A stretch of DNA of 64,000 nucleotides from Verrucomicrobiota bacterium (GCA_020831625.1 JAFIGD010000002.1:124001-188000), one strand, 5' to 3'. Positions 21,750 to 31,085 are shown, numbered from the stretch's first letter. Notes: a model not told the origin generated them from the sequence alone. Translations and numbers: made by a program.

Positions 21750-22901
21750 ATGTGTTCAGCAAAGACGGATGTTTCGGTTTTGGTGTGTATGGATTCGTGG
21801 AAAGGGTCGTTGTCGGCACTGGAGGCGTGTGCGGCGGTGAAGCGGGGTTTGGGACGGGTGCTGAACCCGGAGGGGATCGGGATGTCGCCGATGGCGGACG
21901 GGGGCGAGGGGACTTTGGAGATTGTGGCGGAGCAGACGGGGGCGGAGCGGATCACGCGGCGGGTGTGCGGTCCGTTTGAGGGTCGGGAGACAGACGCTTC
22001 GTTTTTGTGGTGGCCGGAGCGGGGGGAGGCGCTGATTGAAATGGCGGTGTGCGCGGGTTTGCCACTGCTGAGGGAGGAAGAGCGGGATCCGTTGCGGACG
22101 ACGACCTTCGGGGTGGGGGAGCTGGTGCGTGAGGCGGTCGCGTTGGGGGCGCGGAGGATTTCGTTGGCAGTGGGCGGATCGGCGACGGTGGACGGGGGCG
22201 CGGGCCTGGCGGCAGCGCTGGGATGGCGGCTGTTGGATCGGGAGGGGCGGGCGATACCGTTGGGCGGCGGCGGACTGGATGATTTGGTTCGGATTTTGCC
22301 GCCGGCGGATGGAGTCCGGGAGGATGTTGAGGTGGAGGTATGGTGTGATGTGACGAATCCGTTGTTGGGGGAGAAGGGAGCGGCGGCGGTGTTCGGACCG
22401 CAGAAGGGGGCGTCGGTGGAGGATGTGGCGCGGTTGGAGCGCGGTCTGGGCCGGTTCGCGGAGATTGTGAAGCGGGACACGGGGCGCGATGTGGGGTCGG
22501 TTCCGGGCGGGGGCGCGGCGGGCGGACTGGCGGCGGGGGCGCTGGCGTTTTTGGGGGCTCACCTGGTGCCGGGGGTGGAGGCGCTGATGCGGATTACGCA
22601 TCTCGCGGAACGCATGCGTGCGGCGGACTGGGTGGTGACGGGCGAGGGACGCTTTGACGGTCAGAGTCTGGATGGAAAAGTGGTGTCGGGGATTTGCGGG
22701 CTTGCCCGCGGGAGCGGCGCGCGGGTCGCGGTGCTGGCGGGGTCGGTGGCGGTGGAGGAGCGGGTGTGGCGGGCGGCGGGGATTCGCTGTGTGGAGGCGG
22801 CGAACGCGGAGGGGTTGCCGATGGAGGAGGCGATGGCCCGCGCGGAGGAACTGGCAGAAGCGGCCGGGGAGCGGTTGGGGAGGCGGATTCTGGCGGGTTG
22901 A
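21750..22901 (+). CDS. Glycerate kinase, GarK/GlxK family
   Basis: The 383-residue protein belongs to the type 1 glycerate kinase family, which phosphorylates D-glycerate to 2- or 3-phosphoglycerate. Recognisable blocks are DSWKGSLSALEACAAVKRG, SPMADGGEGTLEI, the GGSATVDGGAGLAAALGW loop, CDVTNPLLGEKGAAAVFGPQKGA, GGGAAGGLAAGALAFLGA and VVTGEGRFDGQSLDGKVVSGI. The order and length match the family. It stands alone, with a repeat-bearing region upstream and an intergenic repeat downstream. No glyoxylate genes are visible. Confidence 0.92.
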   Translation: MCSAKTDVSVLVCMDSWKGSLSALEACAAVKRGLGRVLNPEGIGMSPMADGGEGTLEIVAEQTGAERITRRVCGPFEGRETDASFLWWPERGEALIEMAVCAGLPLLREEERDPLRTTTFGVGELVREAVALGARRISLAVGGSATVDGGAGLAAALGWRLLDREGRAIPLGGGGLDDLVRILPPADGVREDVEVEVWCDVTNPLLGEKGAAAVFGPQKGASVEDVARLERGLGRFAEIVKRDTGRDVGSVPGGGAAGGLAAGALAFLGAHLVPGVEALMRITHLAERMRAADWVVTGEGRFDGQSLDGKVVSGICGLARGSGARVAVLAGSVAVEERVWRAAGIRCVEAANAEGLPMEEAMARAEELAEAAGERLGRRILAG

Positions 22902-22949
22902 GGCAGAAGTGCTGTGGTGATGGGGATGTTGACGGGAGATTTTCGGGAA

Positions 22950-22970
22950 TTTTGACGGGATAACAGGATC
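22950..22970 (+). repeat. Dispersed TTTTGACGGGATAACAGGATC element
   Basis: A 21-bp element after the glycerate kinase gene. Near-identical copies are at 59549-59569 and 61897-61917, with inverted or degenerate copies at 59661-59700 and 63929-63956. Confidence 0.85.
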
Positions 22971-23086
22971 GTGCAGGATGGAGTGTGGTTAAGCCAGGAG
23001 GCTGGTGAGAGTGGCGGAGAGCGGCTGAGATGACAGTAGTTGAATTTGACTGGACATGGTGAAATTGAATGGGCTACACTGTTGGG

Positions 23087-23809
23087 ATGAAGTATATTTT
23101 TTGTTTGATTGGGTTTGTTTTTACGGCGGTTTATTCCGGAGAGGAACAATTCATTTCTGATTTCGTGCGAGATAATGAATTGAAAGGGTACGTTTTATTT
23201 AATCCGTACAGCAGCTTTGAGCTCTTAGAGAAAGGAGTCCCCGGCGGTGATTTGTCAAACGTGGACGTTCTTCTGCCCTCCAAATCAACGGTTGACGGTT
23301 GGGCGATTAATGTTTCTGATAAAACCGATGCGGAACTGCGGGAATATATTCATGCGTTTATCCCCCGGTTTCAAGCCTTGGATGACTCAGGGTTTATCAT
23401 AAACTTCGAAACCAGAAATTTGAATTTGTTTCTTCAAGAATTTGAACGGTATTTCGGCGTTCAATTTGTTTCCGTTGACGACGCACGGAATACGAATGTG
23501 GTCGTTAAGATCAATAGACATATGAGAGCACATGAACTGAACAATATATTTTCGCTTATTTGTCTTAATCTGGGCTTGGCCGTTCATCCTGTTGAAGATA
23601 AACCCGGCCAGTATGTTCTTATAAAAGAGAATCGGTCATATGTGAGGAGAAGAGCATTATCTCTCGGCAGAAAACGAACGAGAATAGATGATTTTGAGGA
23701 AGTGAAAATCGGTGTAAGGTTGTCACAAATGATTGATGAGGTTAGGCACGAAGAGATTTCTATGCTTCAATATATGCTTAGATTAGAGATGCTGGAAAAA
23801 GATAAATGA
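23087..23809 (+). CDS. Exported protein with a secretin/STN-like N domain
   Basis: The 240-residue protein starts MKYIFCLIGFVFTAVYSG, a signal peptide. Residues about 105-180 (INFETRNLNLFLQEFERYFGV, then KINRHMRAHELNNIFSLICLNLGLAV) follow the beta-alpha-beta pattern of the secretin N0/STN domain (compare FxNxxLxxVLxxLxxxxGxN). No secretin barrel follows. The C-terminal part is charged and helical. The gene is noticeably more AT-rich than its neighbours and stands alone, which suggests horizontal origin. The ATG at 23087 is chosen because it begins the signal peptide; 23069 would add six residues. Confidence 0.55.
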   Translation: MKYIFCLIGFVFTAVYSGEEQFISDFVRDNELKGYVLFNPYSSFELLEKGVPGGDLSNVDVLLPSKSTVDGWAINVSDKTDAELREYIHAFIPRFQALDDSGFIINFETRNLNLFLQEFERYFGVQFVSVDDARNTNVVVKINRHMRAHELNNIFSLICLNLGLAVHPVEDKPGQYVLIKENRSYVRRRALSLGRKRTRIDDFEEVKIGVRLSQMIDEVRHEEISMLQYMLRLEMLEKDK

Positions 23810-24022
23810 TTTTTTGAAGGGTTCCCATCCGGGGCGCGTGAATCTTATCGACGCTATCCCAAGGCTGCGGTCGTGCCTCCCTTGCCTTGGGCTATGCGAT
23901 TTGCCCCCATCCGGGGGCGAGAGGATAGACACCAATAAGAGTGCCACTCCCGCGAGGGGAGTGGGGGCGTGGGATATGGGTGTGTCACCATCCTTCCACT
24001 GTGGGGAACGCGGTGGGGACGT

Positions 24023-25204
24023 TTAAGCCAGGAGGGTGGCGAGGATTTGGGGCCAGCGGTCGGGGGGGAGGATGCACTGGAGGCCGAGGGGGCCTTCGGC
24101 GGAGATGACGGGGAGGGTGAGGACGGGGAGCCGGGCGAGACTGGCGGGGGAGGTGTAGCGCAGGAGGAGGGCGCGCTCGTCCAGCCGCATGGGCGAAACG
24201 GGGGGCGGATTGGGGCTGACGGGCATGAGCAAAACGTCGTTCGTTTCGAAGAGTTTGTTTAAGGTCTGGATCAATTTCCGTTCGAGATCCCGGGCGGCGT
24301 CGAGTTGTTCGGGGGTCCATGTTGAACCCCGGAGGATGCGGTCGCGGGTGACGGGATCGTAGGCATCGGGTTGGGTGTCGATCCATTCTTTATGCACCTC
24401 GTAGGCTTCGCGGCTTTGAAGGACATTGAAGGCCTGCATGCGGGCTTCACCTTTGAATTCGGGATTGAAGGAGGATTCGGTGACGGTTCCGTTAATGCGG
24501 CGTCGGGCGATGCGGGCGAAGCCGGAGTCTTCGGTCAGGGTGCTGCTAATGCGGAGGGGTTCGGCCTGGGGTTCGGGCAGATCGAGGAGCGCCTGACTGA
24601 AGCGGAGCATGTCGTCGGCGGAGCGGGTGAACCAGCCCACGGAGTCGTAGGAGGGGGAGAGGGGAAAGCATCCGTCGCGGGCCCATTCGTTCGGGGACAT
24701 GCGGAAGCCGAAGATGCCGCAGTAGGCGGCGGGCACGCGGACGGAACCGCCGGTGTCGGTTCCGAAGGCGACGGGCACAAAGCCGCGGGCGACGGCCCAG
24801 GCGCTGCCGCTGCTGGAGCCGCCACTGCAGTGGCCGGGCAGGAAGGGGTGGGGGCAGTCGCCGAAGAAGGCGTTGGCTCCGTCGAGTCCGTAGGCGAAGG
24901 GGTTCATGTGGACTTTGCCGGCGACGGTGAGCCCGGCCTTTTTCGCGGCGGTCACGAGGGCGGCGTCGGGGTGCGGACCGGGGCGCTGGGTGTGTAGAAA
25001 CGTTGAGGAGGCGTCGGTGGGGAGTCCGGCGACATCGTAGTTGTCTTTGAAGAGGCAGAGTTCGCCGGCGAGGGGTTTGCCGGCGGCGGTTTGCAGGGCG
25101 AGGTCGGCTTCCAGATCGGCCTGCGGCCGACAGTGACTGAACACGGCGCGGCGGACCTCGGGGTCCAGGGAGTTCAGCGCGTGATGGAAGCCGTCGGGGG
25201 TCAT
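24023..25204 (-). CDS. Amidase-signature family hydrolase
   Basis: The 393-residue enzyme has the Ser-cisSer-Lys triad of amidase-signature proteins: Lys53 in [12 protein letters not shown], cis-Ser130 in GGSSSGSA and nucleophile Ser154 in [12 protein letters not shown]. It hydrolyses a carboxamide to acid and ammonia; the substrate is not apparent. It is shorter than GatA (about 480), and no gatB/gatC is nearby, so a catabolic role is more likely. It is the last of four minus-strand genes beginning with the tandem GTP cyclohydrolase II-like gene; its start overlaps the FAH gene stop by 4 bp. Confidence 0.9.
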   Translation of the reverse strand: MTPDGFHHALNSLDPEVRRAVFSHCRPQADLEADLALQTAAGKPLAGELCLFKDNYDVAGLPTDASSTFLHTQRPGPHPDAALVTAAKKAGLTVAGKVHMNPFAYGLDGANAFFGDCPHPFLPGHCSGGSSSGSAWAVARGFVPVAFGTDTGGSVRVPAAYCGIFGFRMSPNEWARDGCFPLSPSYDSVGWFTRSADDMLRFSQALLDLPEPQAEPLRISSTLTEDSGFARIARRRINGTVTESSFNPEFKGEARMQAFNVLQSREAYEVHKEWIDTQPDAYDPVTRDRILRGSTWTPEQLDAARDLERKLIQTLNKLFETNDVLLMPVSPNPPPVSPMRLDERALLLRYTSPASLARLPVLTLPVISAEGPLGLQCILPPDRWPQILATLLA

Positions 25205-26010
25205 GTGAGGGGTTCCTCCAGGACGGGGTTTTCGAGGACACCGATGCCGTCGATCCAGGTGAGGAGCCGGTCGCCGGTTTTGAGGTACACGGGCGGTTTG
25301 CGGGCGGCGCCGACACCGGGCGGGGTGCCGGTGAGGATGACGGTGCCGGGGAGCAGGGTGGTGCTGCCGGCGAGGAAGGCGATGAGTTCGCGGACGGAGA
25401 AGATCATGTCGGCGGTGTTGGATGCCTGCATGCGTTCGCCGTTGAGATCCATGCCCATGGGGAGGTTGTCAGGATCGGGAATTTCGTCGGGGGTGACGAG
25501 GACGGGGCCGAGGGGGCAGAAGGTGTCGAAACTTTTGCCTTTGACCCACTGACCGCCGCTGTAAATTTTTTGCCAGTCGCGGGCGCTGATGTCGTTGGCG
25601 ACGGTGTAGCCGGCCACATAGTCGAGGGCGTTTTCCGGGAGGATGTTCTTGCAGCGTTTGCCGATGACAACCGCGAGTTCGACTTCGTAGTCAACCTGAT
25701 CGCTGGCGAGAAACCGCGGGAGCATGACCGGGGAGAGATGCGCGGTGACGGCGGCGGGATTTTTCATGGTCACCACGGGGTGAGAGGGAAAGGGCTGGTT
25801 CATTTCCTCGGCGTGAGCGCGGTAGTTGACCCCGATGGCGAAGACAACGGGGGCGGGCACCGGGGGGAGCCAGGTGACCGGGTGAACAGGAATTTCCGTG
25901 GGTTCCCATCCGCCGGTTTTCGCGGGGACAGCTTCGACCCATTTATCGCCTTGGGCGATGACGGTGACGGGTTCGGAACGGGTTTGGCAGAGGATGCGGG
26001 CTAATTTCAC
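25201..26010 (-). CDS. Fumarylacetoacetate hydrolase (FAH) family protein
   Basis: The 269-residue protein has the FAH fold signature [13 protein letters not shown], the metal-binding [12 protein letters not shown] and [13 protein letters not shown], and the late [13 protein letters not shown]. Members hydrolyse C-C bonds of acylpyruvates or decarboxylate/tautomerise oxaloacetate-like acids. The start is GTG at 26010. It overlaps the preceding gene's stop (GTGA), and homology begins exactly there (VKLARILC); a start at 26127 would run through the upstream gene. In context it may process a keto-acid product of the nitrogen-removing steps. Confidence 0.88.
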   Translation of the reverse strand: MKLARILCQTRSEPVTVIAQGDKWVEAVPAKTGGWEPTEIPVHPVTWLPPVPAPVVFAIGVNYRAHAEEMNQPFPSHPVVTMKNPAAVTAHLSPVMLPRFLASDQVDYEVELAVVIGKRCKNILPENALDYVAGYTVANDISARDWQKIYSGGQWVKGKSFDTFCPLGPVLVTPDEIPDPDNLPMGMDLNGERMQASNTADMIFSVRELIAFLAGSTTLLPGTVILTGTPPGVGAARKPPVYLKTGDRLLTWIDGIGVLENPVLEEPLT

Positions 26011-27080
26011 GTGGTGTCTCCGGTGGCGCGGGGGCCGGGTTGGTTTAGGTGATAGCCGGGGCCGTCTTCGCCCTTGCCGGGCCAGTCGATGAGGTCGACC
26101 GGCTCCGTCCGCAGGAGGGCTTCGCAAAGGGAATTGAGGCGGGCTTCATAGTGAAAGAGGGCGAGGGGAGGCGGGAGCGGGGATTCGATGATGCGGTATC
26201 CGCCGCCGCGTTCGAAGAGGGGGGTGAGCTGGCGGACAAGGTCCTGCTCATCCGGGTCGGATGTGGTGAAGATCCAGTTGGCCGCGGGCTCGGCGATGTC
26301 CCGCTGGAAGCGGCCGTGGGCGTAGCTGAGGGCGTCGGCCAGCCCCGGGGGACGCACCATGAAGGTCTCCATGCATTTGTAGGCAAGGTTCTGCGCGGTT
26401 TCGGCGCATTCGTTGGTGAAATAAAAGGTGACCCCATTTTTCAGGTCGCGGAGCCAGGCTTCGGGCTCATCGACTGGTGGGGCGGGTGTGGAAAAGAGAT
26501 CGGGGATTTGTTTCAGGGCTTCCGCGCCTCCGAGGCAGCCGGGGGAGAGCGCTTCGCAGAATTGGCAGACGGCGAGCTGGACGCAGACCGGACCGATGAA
26601 GCGGGGGAGGAGGGTGTATTCGTTTTCGAGGGGATGGGTCCAGAGGACTGCGCGTTCTTCGCGGAGAGTGCGCAGCAGATCGGCGCGGTCGGGTTTGCCC
26701 GCGTGTTGCTGACCTTCGGGGGTGGCGGCGGTGAAGAGGATGAGCCCGGAAAAGGCGGGACGGTGGAAGAGGGGAATCCCGGCGTTGGGGGAAAGCCCCT
26801 GGGAGAAGACAGCCAGATAGGGGGCGGGATTCCGCAGGGGATTTAGGGGTCGGTAAAAGCGGGCGAGGGGTTCGAAGCGGGCGGGGATGCCGATGCGCTG
26901 GAGGGTTTGAACCAGCAGCCGGGCGGCGGCTTCGGAGCTGCCGGCGCCGGTGGCGACAAGGCCCCGCTCCGCGATGTCCGCCGGCAAGGGCGGGGCGGGG
27001 TCGGTCAACTGGTCCCGCAGAATGCCCGGGAGGGTTTTGAGGCGTTCACAGACAAGATCATATCCGTTCGCCGGCGGCAT
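26007..27080 (-). CDS. SIS-domain-like protein
   Basis: The 357-residue protein resembles sugar isomerase (SIS) proteins. An early Rossmann-like stretch [22 protein letters not shown] is followed by [18 protein letters not shown], similar to the GxGSS...SQSGxT pattern of phosphosugar isomerases. A second half has ITFYFTN... and a region ending [35 protein letters not shown]. There are no glutaminase domains, so it is not GlmS. A phosphosugar (for example ribose-phosphate) ligand would fit a pathway that passes through a ribonucleotide, but that is inference. It overlaps the FAH start by 4 bp and begins one base after the GCHII-like gene ends. Confidence 0.6.
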   Translation of the reverse strand: MPPANGYDLVCERLKTLPGILRDQLTDPAPPLPADIAERGLVATGAGSSEAAARLLVQTLQRIGIPARFEPLARFYRPLNPLRNPAPYLAVFSQGLSPNAGIPLFHRPAFSGLILFTAATPEGQQHAGKPDRADLLRTLREERAVLWTHPLENEYTLLPRFIGPVCVQLAVCQFCEALSPGCLGGAEALKQIPDLFSTPAPPVDEPEAWLRDLKNGVTFYFTNECAETAQNLAYKCMETFMVRPPGLADALSYAHGRFQRDIAEPAANWIFTTSDPDEQDLVRQLTPLFERGGGYRIIESPLPPPLALFHYEARLNSLCEALLRTEPVDLIDWPGKGEDGPGYHLNQPGPRATGDTT

Positions 27081-28655
27081 TTATTCCGACTCCAGGAAGA
27101 TCCATTTTTCGACATTGAAGCCGCTTTGATGCAGGGCCTGGGCGTATTCGCTTTTGCTGACCAGGCTGTTGGGGGAGTTCATGATCATTTGAATGTTGTG
27201 ACTGGGAATGTGGGACTTGAGGATTTCAAACATGCAGCCGTAGTCGCGCTGATCGAAGGCGATGCCCAGTTTGCGGTAGGAGGCCTGGGTGTCAAGACTT
27301 TGTCCGGTCTCGGTGAACATGCGGTCGAGAGCGTAGGCACCGAATCCGGCGCCGCGTCCGTCTTGATAGACGAGCACGATGGCACCGGAGCCGTAGCGGA
27401 CGATGTGCTGGACGGCGCGCTGGTATTTGGCTTTGTTGTCGTCGAAGGTGACCGGGAAGCGGTCGAGAATGGATTCGCTCTGGATGCGGACCACGGGCTG
27501 TTCGTAGCTCTTGGCGGAGCCGTGGGTGAGCACGACCACGTCGTCGCCGCTGACCACGTCAAAGTAGACGTGGACGCGGAACCAGTAGGGTTCGAGGAGC
27601 AGACGGCCGAGCGGATTTTCCGGATCCTCTTTGACGCGGCGTTCGATTTCGGGGGTGTTCACATGCAGGATCAGTCGGCTTCCGCGCAGGGATTCGTACT
27701 GAAACACGGCGGGGTTGGCTCCGAGGGTGGCATCCCGAAGGCCCGATTCGCCCAGCAGGGTTTGCACGGCGTCCTCGTTCATGACAATTTCCTGGTCGAT
27801 GGGTCGGATCGGCAGGAGATAGCTGGCCATGTAGATGAAGCGCTGGGCGGTTTCGAGGCGGCGGGGTTTGAAGGGAATGACCGGCTCCGGAAGTTCCATG
27901 ACCGGCAAGGTGGAGGATTCGGGCCGGGCCAGGGCGTGGCCGGACTCCTGTTTGGACCGGAGGTAGAAGAGATTAAACGGACCGGGCTCGAATTCCAGAT
28001 TCTCCATGCGGCGGACCTTGAGTCCGTTGCGCTTCATGGCATTGACCTTGTCGGGATTGTTGGTCAGAACGATCCATTCGGCTTCAATGCCGAGGATATG
28101 GACGATGTCGGAGATGTTGAGGTACTGCCGATAATCTTTTTTAAGCCCCATGACGCGATAGGCCTCGAAGGTGGAGATGGTCTCTTTGCTGGCCTGCACC
28201 AGCATGCGGTCGCGGGCTTTGCTGGAGTATCCGACCCCGCGGCCCTCCTGAAGCAGATAGAAAAGCACGCCGTTTCCGCTTTGGGCGATGCGCTCCATGG
28301 CGCCTTCGAGCTGCTGGACGCAGTCGCAGTCACAGCCGCCGAGGGTTTCGCTGGTCACACAACTGGAGTGCATGCGGGTGTAGAGCACGTCGGCATCCTG
28401 AATGTTCCCATAGGTCAGAGCGAGGATGTAGCCCTTGTGAATGATGTCCTGAAAAATGCAGGCCTCGAACATTCCGAAGCGGGTATTGACCGCGGTTTTG
28501 GCCAGATATACAGTGGTGCCGTGCATGGGGTGCTCGCCGGACTCCTCGGGGTTCAGCCGGGAGGCGTGTTCGGCGTATTCCCGAAGCCAGAGAGGCAGCG
28601 ATCCTTTTTCTTCAAGCGAGGGTGTCGGGGGAGGGGGAATTGATGTTGTTGTCAT
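27081..28655 (-). CDS. Tandem GTP cyclohydrolase II-like protein; C-terminal copy lacks zinc ligands
   Basis: The 524-residue protein contains two GTP cyclohydrolase II (RibA) domains. Copy 1 (about residues 60-270) keeps the zinc cysteines in SSCVTSETLGGCDCDC, the catalytic region LFYLLQEGRGVGY with its Tyr, and VLTNNPDKV. Copy 2 (about 345-520) keeps the fold (YGSGAIVLVYQDGRGAGF, YRKLGIAFDQRDYG) but reads VRIQSESILDRFP where the zinc motif should be. No ribB, ribD, ribE or ribH is adjacent, so riboflavin synthesis is unlikely. GCHII homologues act in ring-opening catabolism (URC1 in the uracil URC pathway), and the amidase-rich neighbourhood fits that kind of role. Confidence 0.85.
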   Translation of the reverse strand: MTTTSIPPPPTPSLEEKGSLPLWLREYAEHASRLNPEESGEHPMHGTTVYLAKTAVNTRFGMFEACIFQDIIHKGYILALTYGNIQDADVLYTRMHSSCVTSETLGGCDCDCVQQLEGAMERIAQSGNGVLFYLLQEGRGVGYSSKARDRMLVQASKETISTFEAYRVMGLKKDYRQYLNISDIVHILGIEAEWIVLTNNPDKVNAMKRNGLKVRRMENLEFEPGPFNLFYLRSKQESGHALARPESSTLPVMELPEPVIPFKPRRLETAQRFIYMASYLLPIRPIDQEIVMNEDAVQTLLGESGLRDATLGANPAVFQYESLRGSRLILHVNTPEIERRVKEDPENPLGRLLLEPYWFRVHVYFDVVSGDDVVVLTHGSAKSYEQPVVRIQSESILDRFPVTFDDNKAKYQRAVQHIVRYGSGAIVLVYQDGRGAGFGAYALDRMFTETGQSLDTQASYRKLGIAFDQRDYGCMFEILKSHIPSHNIQMIMNSPNSLVSKSEYAQALHQSGFNVEKWIFLESE

Positions 28656-28693
28656 AATGCACCTTTATAGAGATGTTCAATTTTGTAGAGGAT

Positions 28694-28722
28694 AGTATCA
28701 TTGCTTACAAACTTGTTGTCAA
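28694..28722 (-). promoter_or_regulatory. Promoter of the GCHII-like operon
   Basis: On the minus strand, TTGACA (28722-28717) is followed after 17 bp by GATACT (28699-28694). An AGGTG ribosome-binding site precedes the ATG at 28655. Confidence 0.55.
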
Positions 28723-28747
28723 TGGATGCCGAACAAGAAAAAAATGT

Positions 28748-28770
28748 AATTTTGTCAGTGATACAAAATT
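28748..28770. promoter_or_regulatory. Operator-like palindrome AATTTTGT-N7-ACAAAATT
   Basis: A perfect 8-bp inverted repeat with a 7-bp spacer overlaps the -35 element of the plus-strand formamidase promoter and lies upstream of the divergent promoter. Its position would allow one repressor to control both units. Confidence 0.6.
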
Positions 28771-28797
28771 GACGTTTCACGGGCGCGGGCGTATCCT
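28769..28797 (+). promoter_or_regulatory. Promoter of the formamidase operon, likely leaderless
   Basis: TTGACG (28769-28774) and TATCCT (28792-28797) are 17 bp apart. Transcription would begin at or within 1-2 bases of the ATG at 28804, and there is no Shine-Dalgarno sequence, so the mRNA is predicted to be leaderless. Confidence 0.55.
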
Positions 28798-28803
28798 CGT
28801 CCT

Positions 28804-29757
28804 ATGAGTGAACATTTTCTGGATCAAAGTGTGGTTGTGAACCGGTGGAATCCGGCGTATCCGCCGCGCTTAACGATTGAGCCGGGGGACACGCTGACGC
28901 TGGAGATGCGGGATGCGAGTGACGGTCAGGTGACTCCGTCGATGACGCTGGCGGAATTTTCGATGATGGACAAAGGGCGGGTGCACGCGCTGACGGGTCC
29001 GGTGGCGGTTGCGGGCGCGGAGCCGGGGGACCGATTAATTCTGGATATTCTGTCCTACGCGCATGCAGGCTGGGCCTGGACGAGCATTATGCCGGGGATG
29101 GGGTTGTTGCCGGAGGATTTTCCGGAGCCGTTTCTGCATATCTGGCGTCTGGAGGCGGATTTTACGGAGAGTATGCCGGGTCTGCGGATTCCGCTTCAAC
29201 CCTTTTGCGGGATTATCGGGGTGCAGCCGCTGATCGACGGTGAATCCCGCACGCGGCCGCCGGGGATTCACGGGGGGAATATGGATGTGCGGCATTTAAC
29301 GGCGGGGAACCGGCTGCACCTGCCGGTGCTGCATCCGGGGGCGGGGCTGTGCGCCGGGGACGCGCACGCGGCGCAGGGCGACGGAGAGGTGTCGATTAAC
29401 GGCATGGAGGCTCCGATGACGGTGAAGCTGCGGGTGGATCTGGTGAAGGATGCGCCGCTGTCGGGTCCGTTTGTGGAATGCCGGGTGCCGCTGGAGCCGG
29501 AGGTGTTCCGCACCTGCCCGCATCACGCCTTTGTGGCGTCGCACGCGGACCCTCGCGAGGCGGCGAAGGAGGCGGTCCGGCGGGCGATTGATTATTTGTG
29601 CCGGCGCGCGGGCCTGAGCCCGGAACAGGCCTACGTGACATGCAGTGTGGTGCTGCGGCTGAAGATCAGTCAGTTGGTGAATCAGCCGGTCACCACCATC
29701 ACGGGCTATTTGCCGGAAGCGATTTTTCTCGAACCCTCCACCCTGTACCCGGGCTGA
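28804..29757 (+). CDS. Acetamidase/formamidase family protein
   Basis: The 317-residue protein belongs to the FmdA/AmdA family, which hydrolyses formamide or acetamide to the acid and ammonia. The diagnostic core is GGNMDVRHLTAGNRLHLPV followed by HPGAGLCAGDAHAAQGDGEVSING, which carries the metal and catalytic residues. The late TCSVVLRLKISQLVN block also fits. It is the first of three tightly packed plus-strand genes (formamidase, DUF3891, RidA). If the neighbouring GCHII-like protein or creatininase-family enzyme releases a formyl-amide, this would be the natural next step, though that is inference. Confidence 0.92.
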   Translation: MSEHFLDQSVVVNRWNPAYPPRLTIEPGDTLTLEMRDASDGQVTPSMTLAEFSMMDKGRVHALTGPVAVAGAEPGDRLILDILSYAHAGWAWTSIMPGMGLLPEDFPEPFLHIWRLEADFTESMPGLRIPLQPFCGIIGVQPLIDGESRTRPPGIHGGNMDVRHLTAGNRLHLPVLHPGAGLCAGDAHAAQGDGEVSINGMEAPMTVKLRVDLVKDAPLSGPFVECRVPLEPEVFRTCPHHAFVASHADPREAAKEAVRRAIDYLCRRAGLSPEQAYVTCSVVLRLKISQLVNQPVTTITGYLPEAIFLEPSTLYPG

Positions 29758-29759
29758 AT

Positions 29760-30587
29760 ATGATACGTCTTGACTGCGAAAAGGATTGGCTGTTGCTGGG
29801 GCACGCGGATCACGCGGCCCTTGCGGGCGAGTTTGCGCGGCACTGGAAAAACGAACGGTTTGCGCCCCCGGAGCCGTTCGCGCATCTTCTGGATGCGGTG
29901 AGCCGTCATGACGACAGTTGGCGGCAGCGGGACGCGGAGCCTGAATTGACGCCGGAGGGTCACCCTTCCGCATTTTCGCGGGAGTTGGTGGGGACGTACG
30001 AGGCCTTTGAGGATATAGATTTGGCGGCTTATCTGGGGGTGCGCGGCGGGGCGACGGAGCAGGCGGCGGCGCGGGATCCGTACAGTGCGGTGCTGATTTC
30101 GATGCACACGGTGAATCTGCTTACGGAACAGGCGGATCCGGACACGCTGGATGCGGAGGGCCGGGACCTGCTGGATGCGTTTGTCGCGGGACAGCGGTCG
30201 CGGCAGGCGGAATTGCTGAAGGATTTGGCCGGACGCGGGATGAAACCTGAGCATCTCATGGCGGAGGCGCTGCGGCGGGGGTTTGAATTTTTGCAGGCCT
30301 GCGACAGCTTTTCGTTGCTGGTCGGGGTGGATTATCCGGAGCGGTCCGCGCTGCGGCATCGGCATCCCTTCGGCGATGGGAACGCGGTGGAGATTGCTTA
30401 CCTCCCATTGGGTGACCGACGATACCGGCTGGATCCCTGGCCGTTGGATGAGCCGGAACTTGTTTTTGACATTCCTTACCGCCGCGTGGCAAAATCGGCG
30501 ATGACCGCGCTGGAACCGTTCCGCGCCGCGTATGCGAACGCGGCGGTGGAGCCGGTGCGGATTGTTGTGACTGGAGAAAGCCTATGA
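29760..30587 (+). CDS. DUF3891 family protein
   Basis: The 275-residue protein starts MIRLDCEKDWLLLGHADHAALAGEFARHW, the normal opening of DUF3891. A helix-rich body follows, with conserved AVSRHDDSWRQ and SMHTVNLL, which give possible metal-binding His and Asp residues in an HD-like arrangement. The family has no established activity that I know of. The ATG at 29760 lies 2 bp after the formamidase stop, and the gene's stop overlaps the RidA start by 4 bp, so it belongs to the same transcript. Confidence 0.75.
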   Translation: MIRLDCEKDWLLLGHADHAALAGEFARHWKNERFAPPEPFAHLLDAVSRHDDSWRQRDAEPELTPEGHPSAFSRELVGTYEAFEDIDLAAYLGVRGGATEQAAARDPYSAVLISMHTVNLLTEQADPDTLDAEGRDLLDAFVAGQRSRQAELLKDLAGRGMKPEHLMAEALRRGFEFLQACDSFSLLVGVDYPERSALRHRHPFGDGNAVEIAYLPLGDRRYRLDPWPLDEPELVFDIPYRRVAKSAMTALEPFRAAYANAAVEPVRIVVTGESL

Positions 30588-31045
30588 GTGCCGAAGAAAA
30601 TCTGAAGCGTCTTGGACTTGAATTGCCCCCGGCCCCGGTGCCGGGGGGCAAATATCTGCCGTTTCGACGGGTGGGGAATCTGGTGTATCTGGCCGGGGTG
30701 ATCAGTGTTTCGGAGGCCGCGGGGGAATGGACCGGGCAGGTGGGGGATGAGCGGACGCTGGAGGACGGCCGGGCGGCGGCCCGGGTCTGCGGGCTGAACG
30801 CGCTGGCGGTGTTGCGGAGTGTCACCGGATCGCTGGACGATGTGAAACAGGTGGTGAATGTGAGCGGATACGTGAACGCGGTGGCCGCGTATGGCCAGAG
30901 TCCCTCGGTGATCAACGGGGCGTCGGAACTGTTTGTGGAGGTGTTCGGCGGGGCGGGAGAACACGCCCGCGCGGCGGTGTCGGTTGCGGGCCTGCCGAAA
31001 AACGCGACGGTGGAGATTCAGGTGGTGGCGGAAATGATGGATTGA
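30584..31045 (+). CDS. RidA (YjgF/YER057c/UK114) family protein
   Basis: RidA proteins deaminate reactive enamine/imine intermediates; RutC of the Rut uracil pathway is one member. The 153-residue protein has the family pattern NLVYLAGVISVSEAAGEWTGQVGDERTLEDGRAAARVCGLNAL (read in parts) and the C-terminal HARAAVSVAGLPKNATVEIQVVA, where the Arg of HARAAVSV corresponds to the catalytic arginine. It overlaps the DUF3891 stop by 4 bp. Its length is slightly above the usual 125-130 residues. An imine-hydrolysis or protective role in the neighbouring nitrogen-releasing pathway is likely. Confidence 0.88.
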   Translation: MSAEENLKRLGLELPPAPVPGGKYLPFRRVGNLVYLAGVISVSEAAGEWTGQVGDERTLEDGRAAARVCGLNALAVLRSVTGSLDDVKQVVNVSGYVNAVAAYGQSPSVINGASELFVEVFGGAGEHARAAVSVAGLPKNATVEIQVVAEMMD

Positions 31046-31085
31046 TTCACAGAAGGAATTTGATTTATAAAAACAATTTTGAATA

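Noticed and set aside
26011-26127. N-terminal extension of the FAH protein to ATG 26127
   Set aside because: The extra 39 residues are Arg/Pro-rich and lie inside the upstream SIS-like gene; family homology begins at GTG 26010.
27081-28655. Riboflavin biosynthesis RibA
   Set aside because: The tandem build with a zinc-less copy and the absence of ribB, ribD, ribE and ribH beside it argue for another role.
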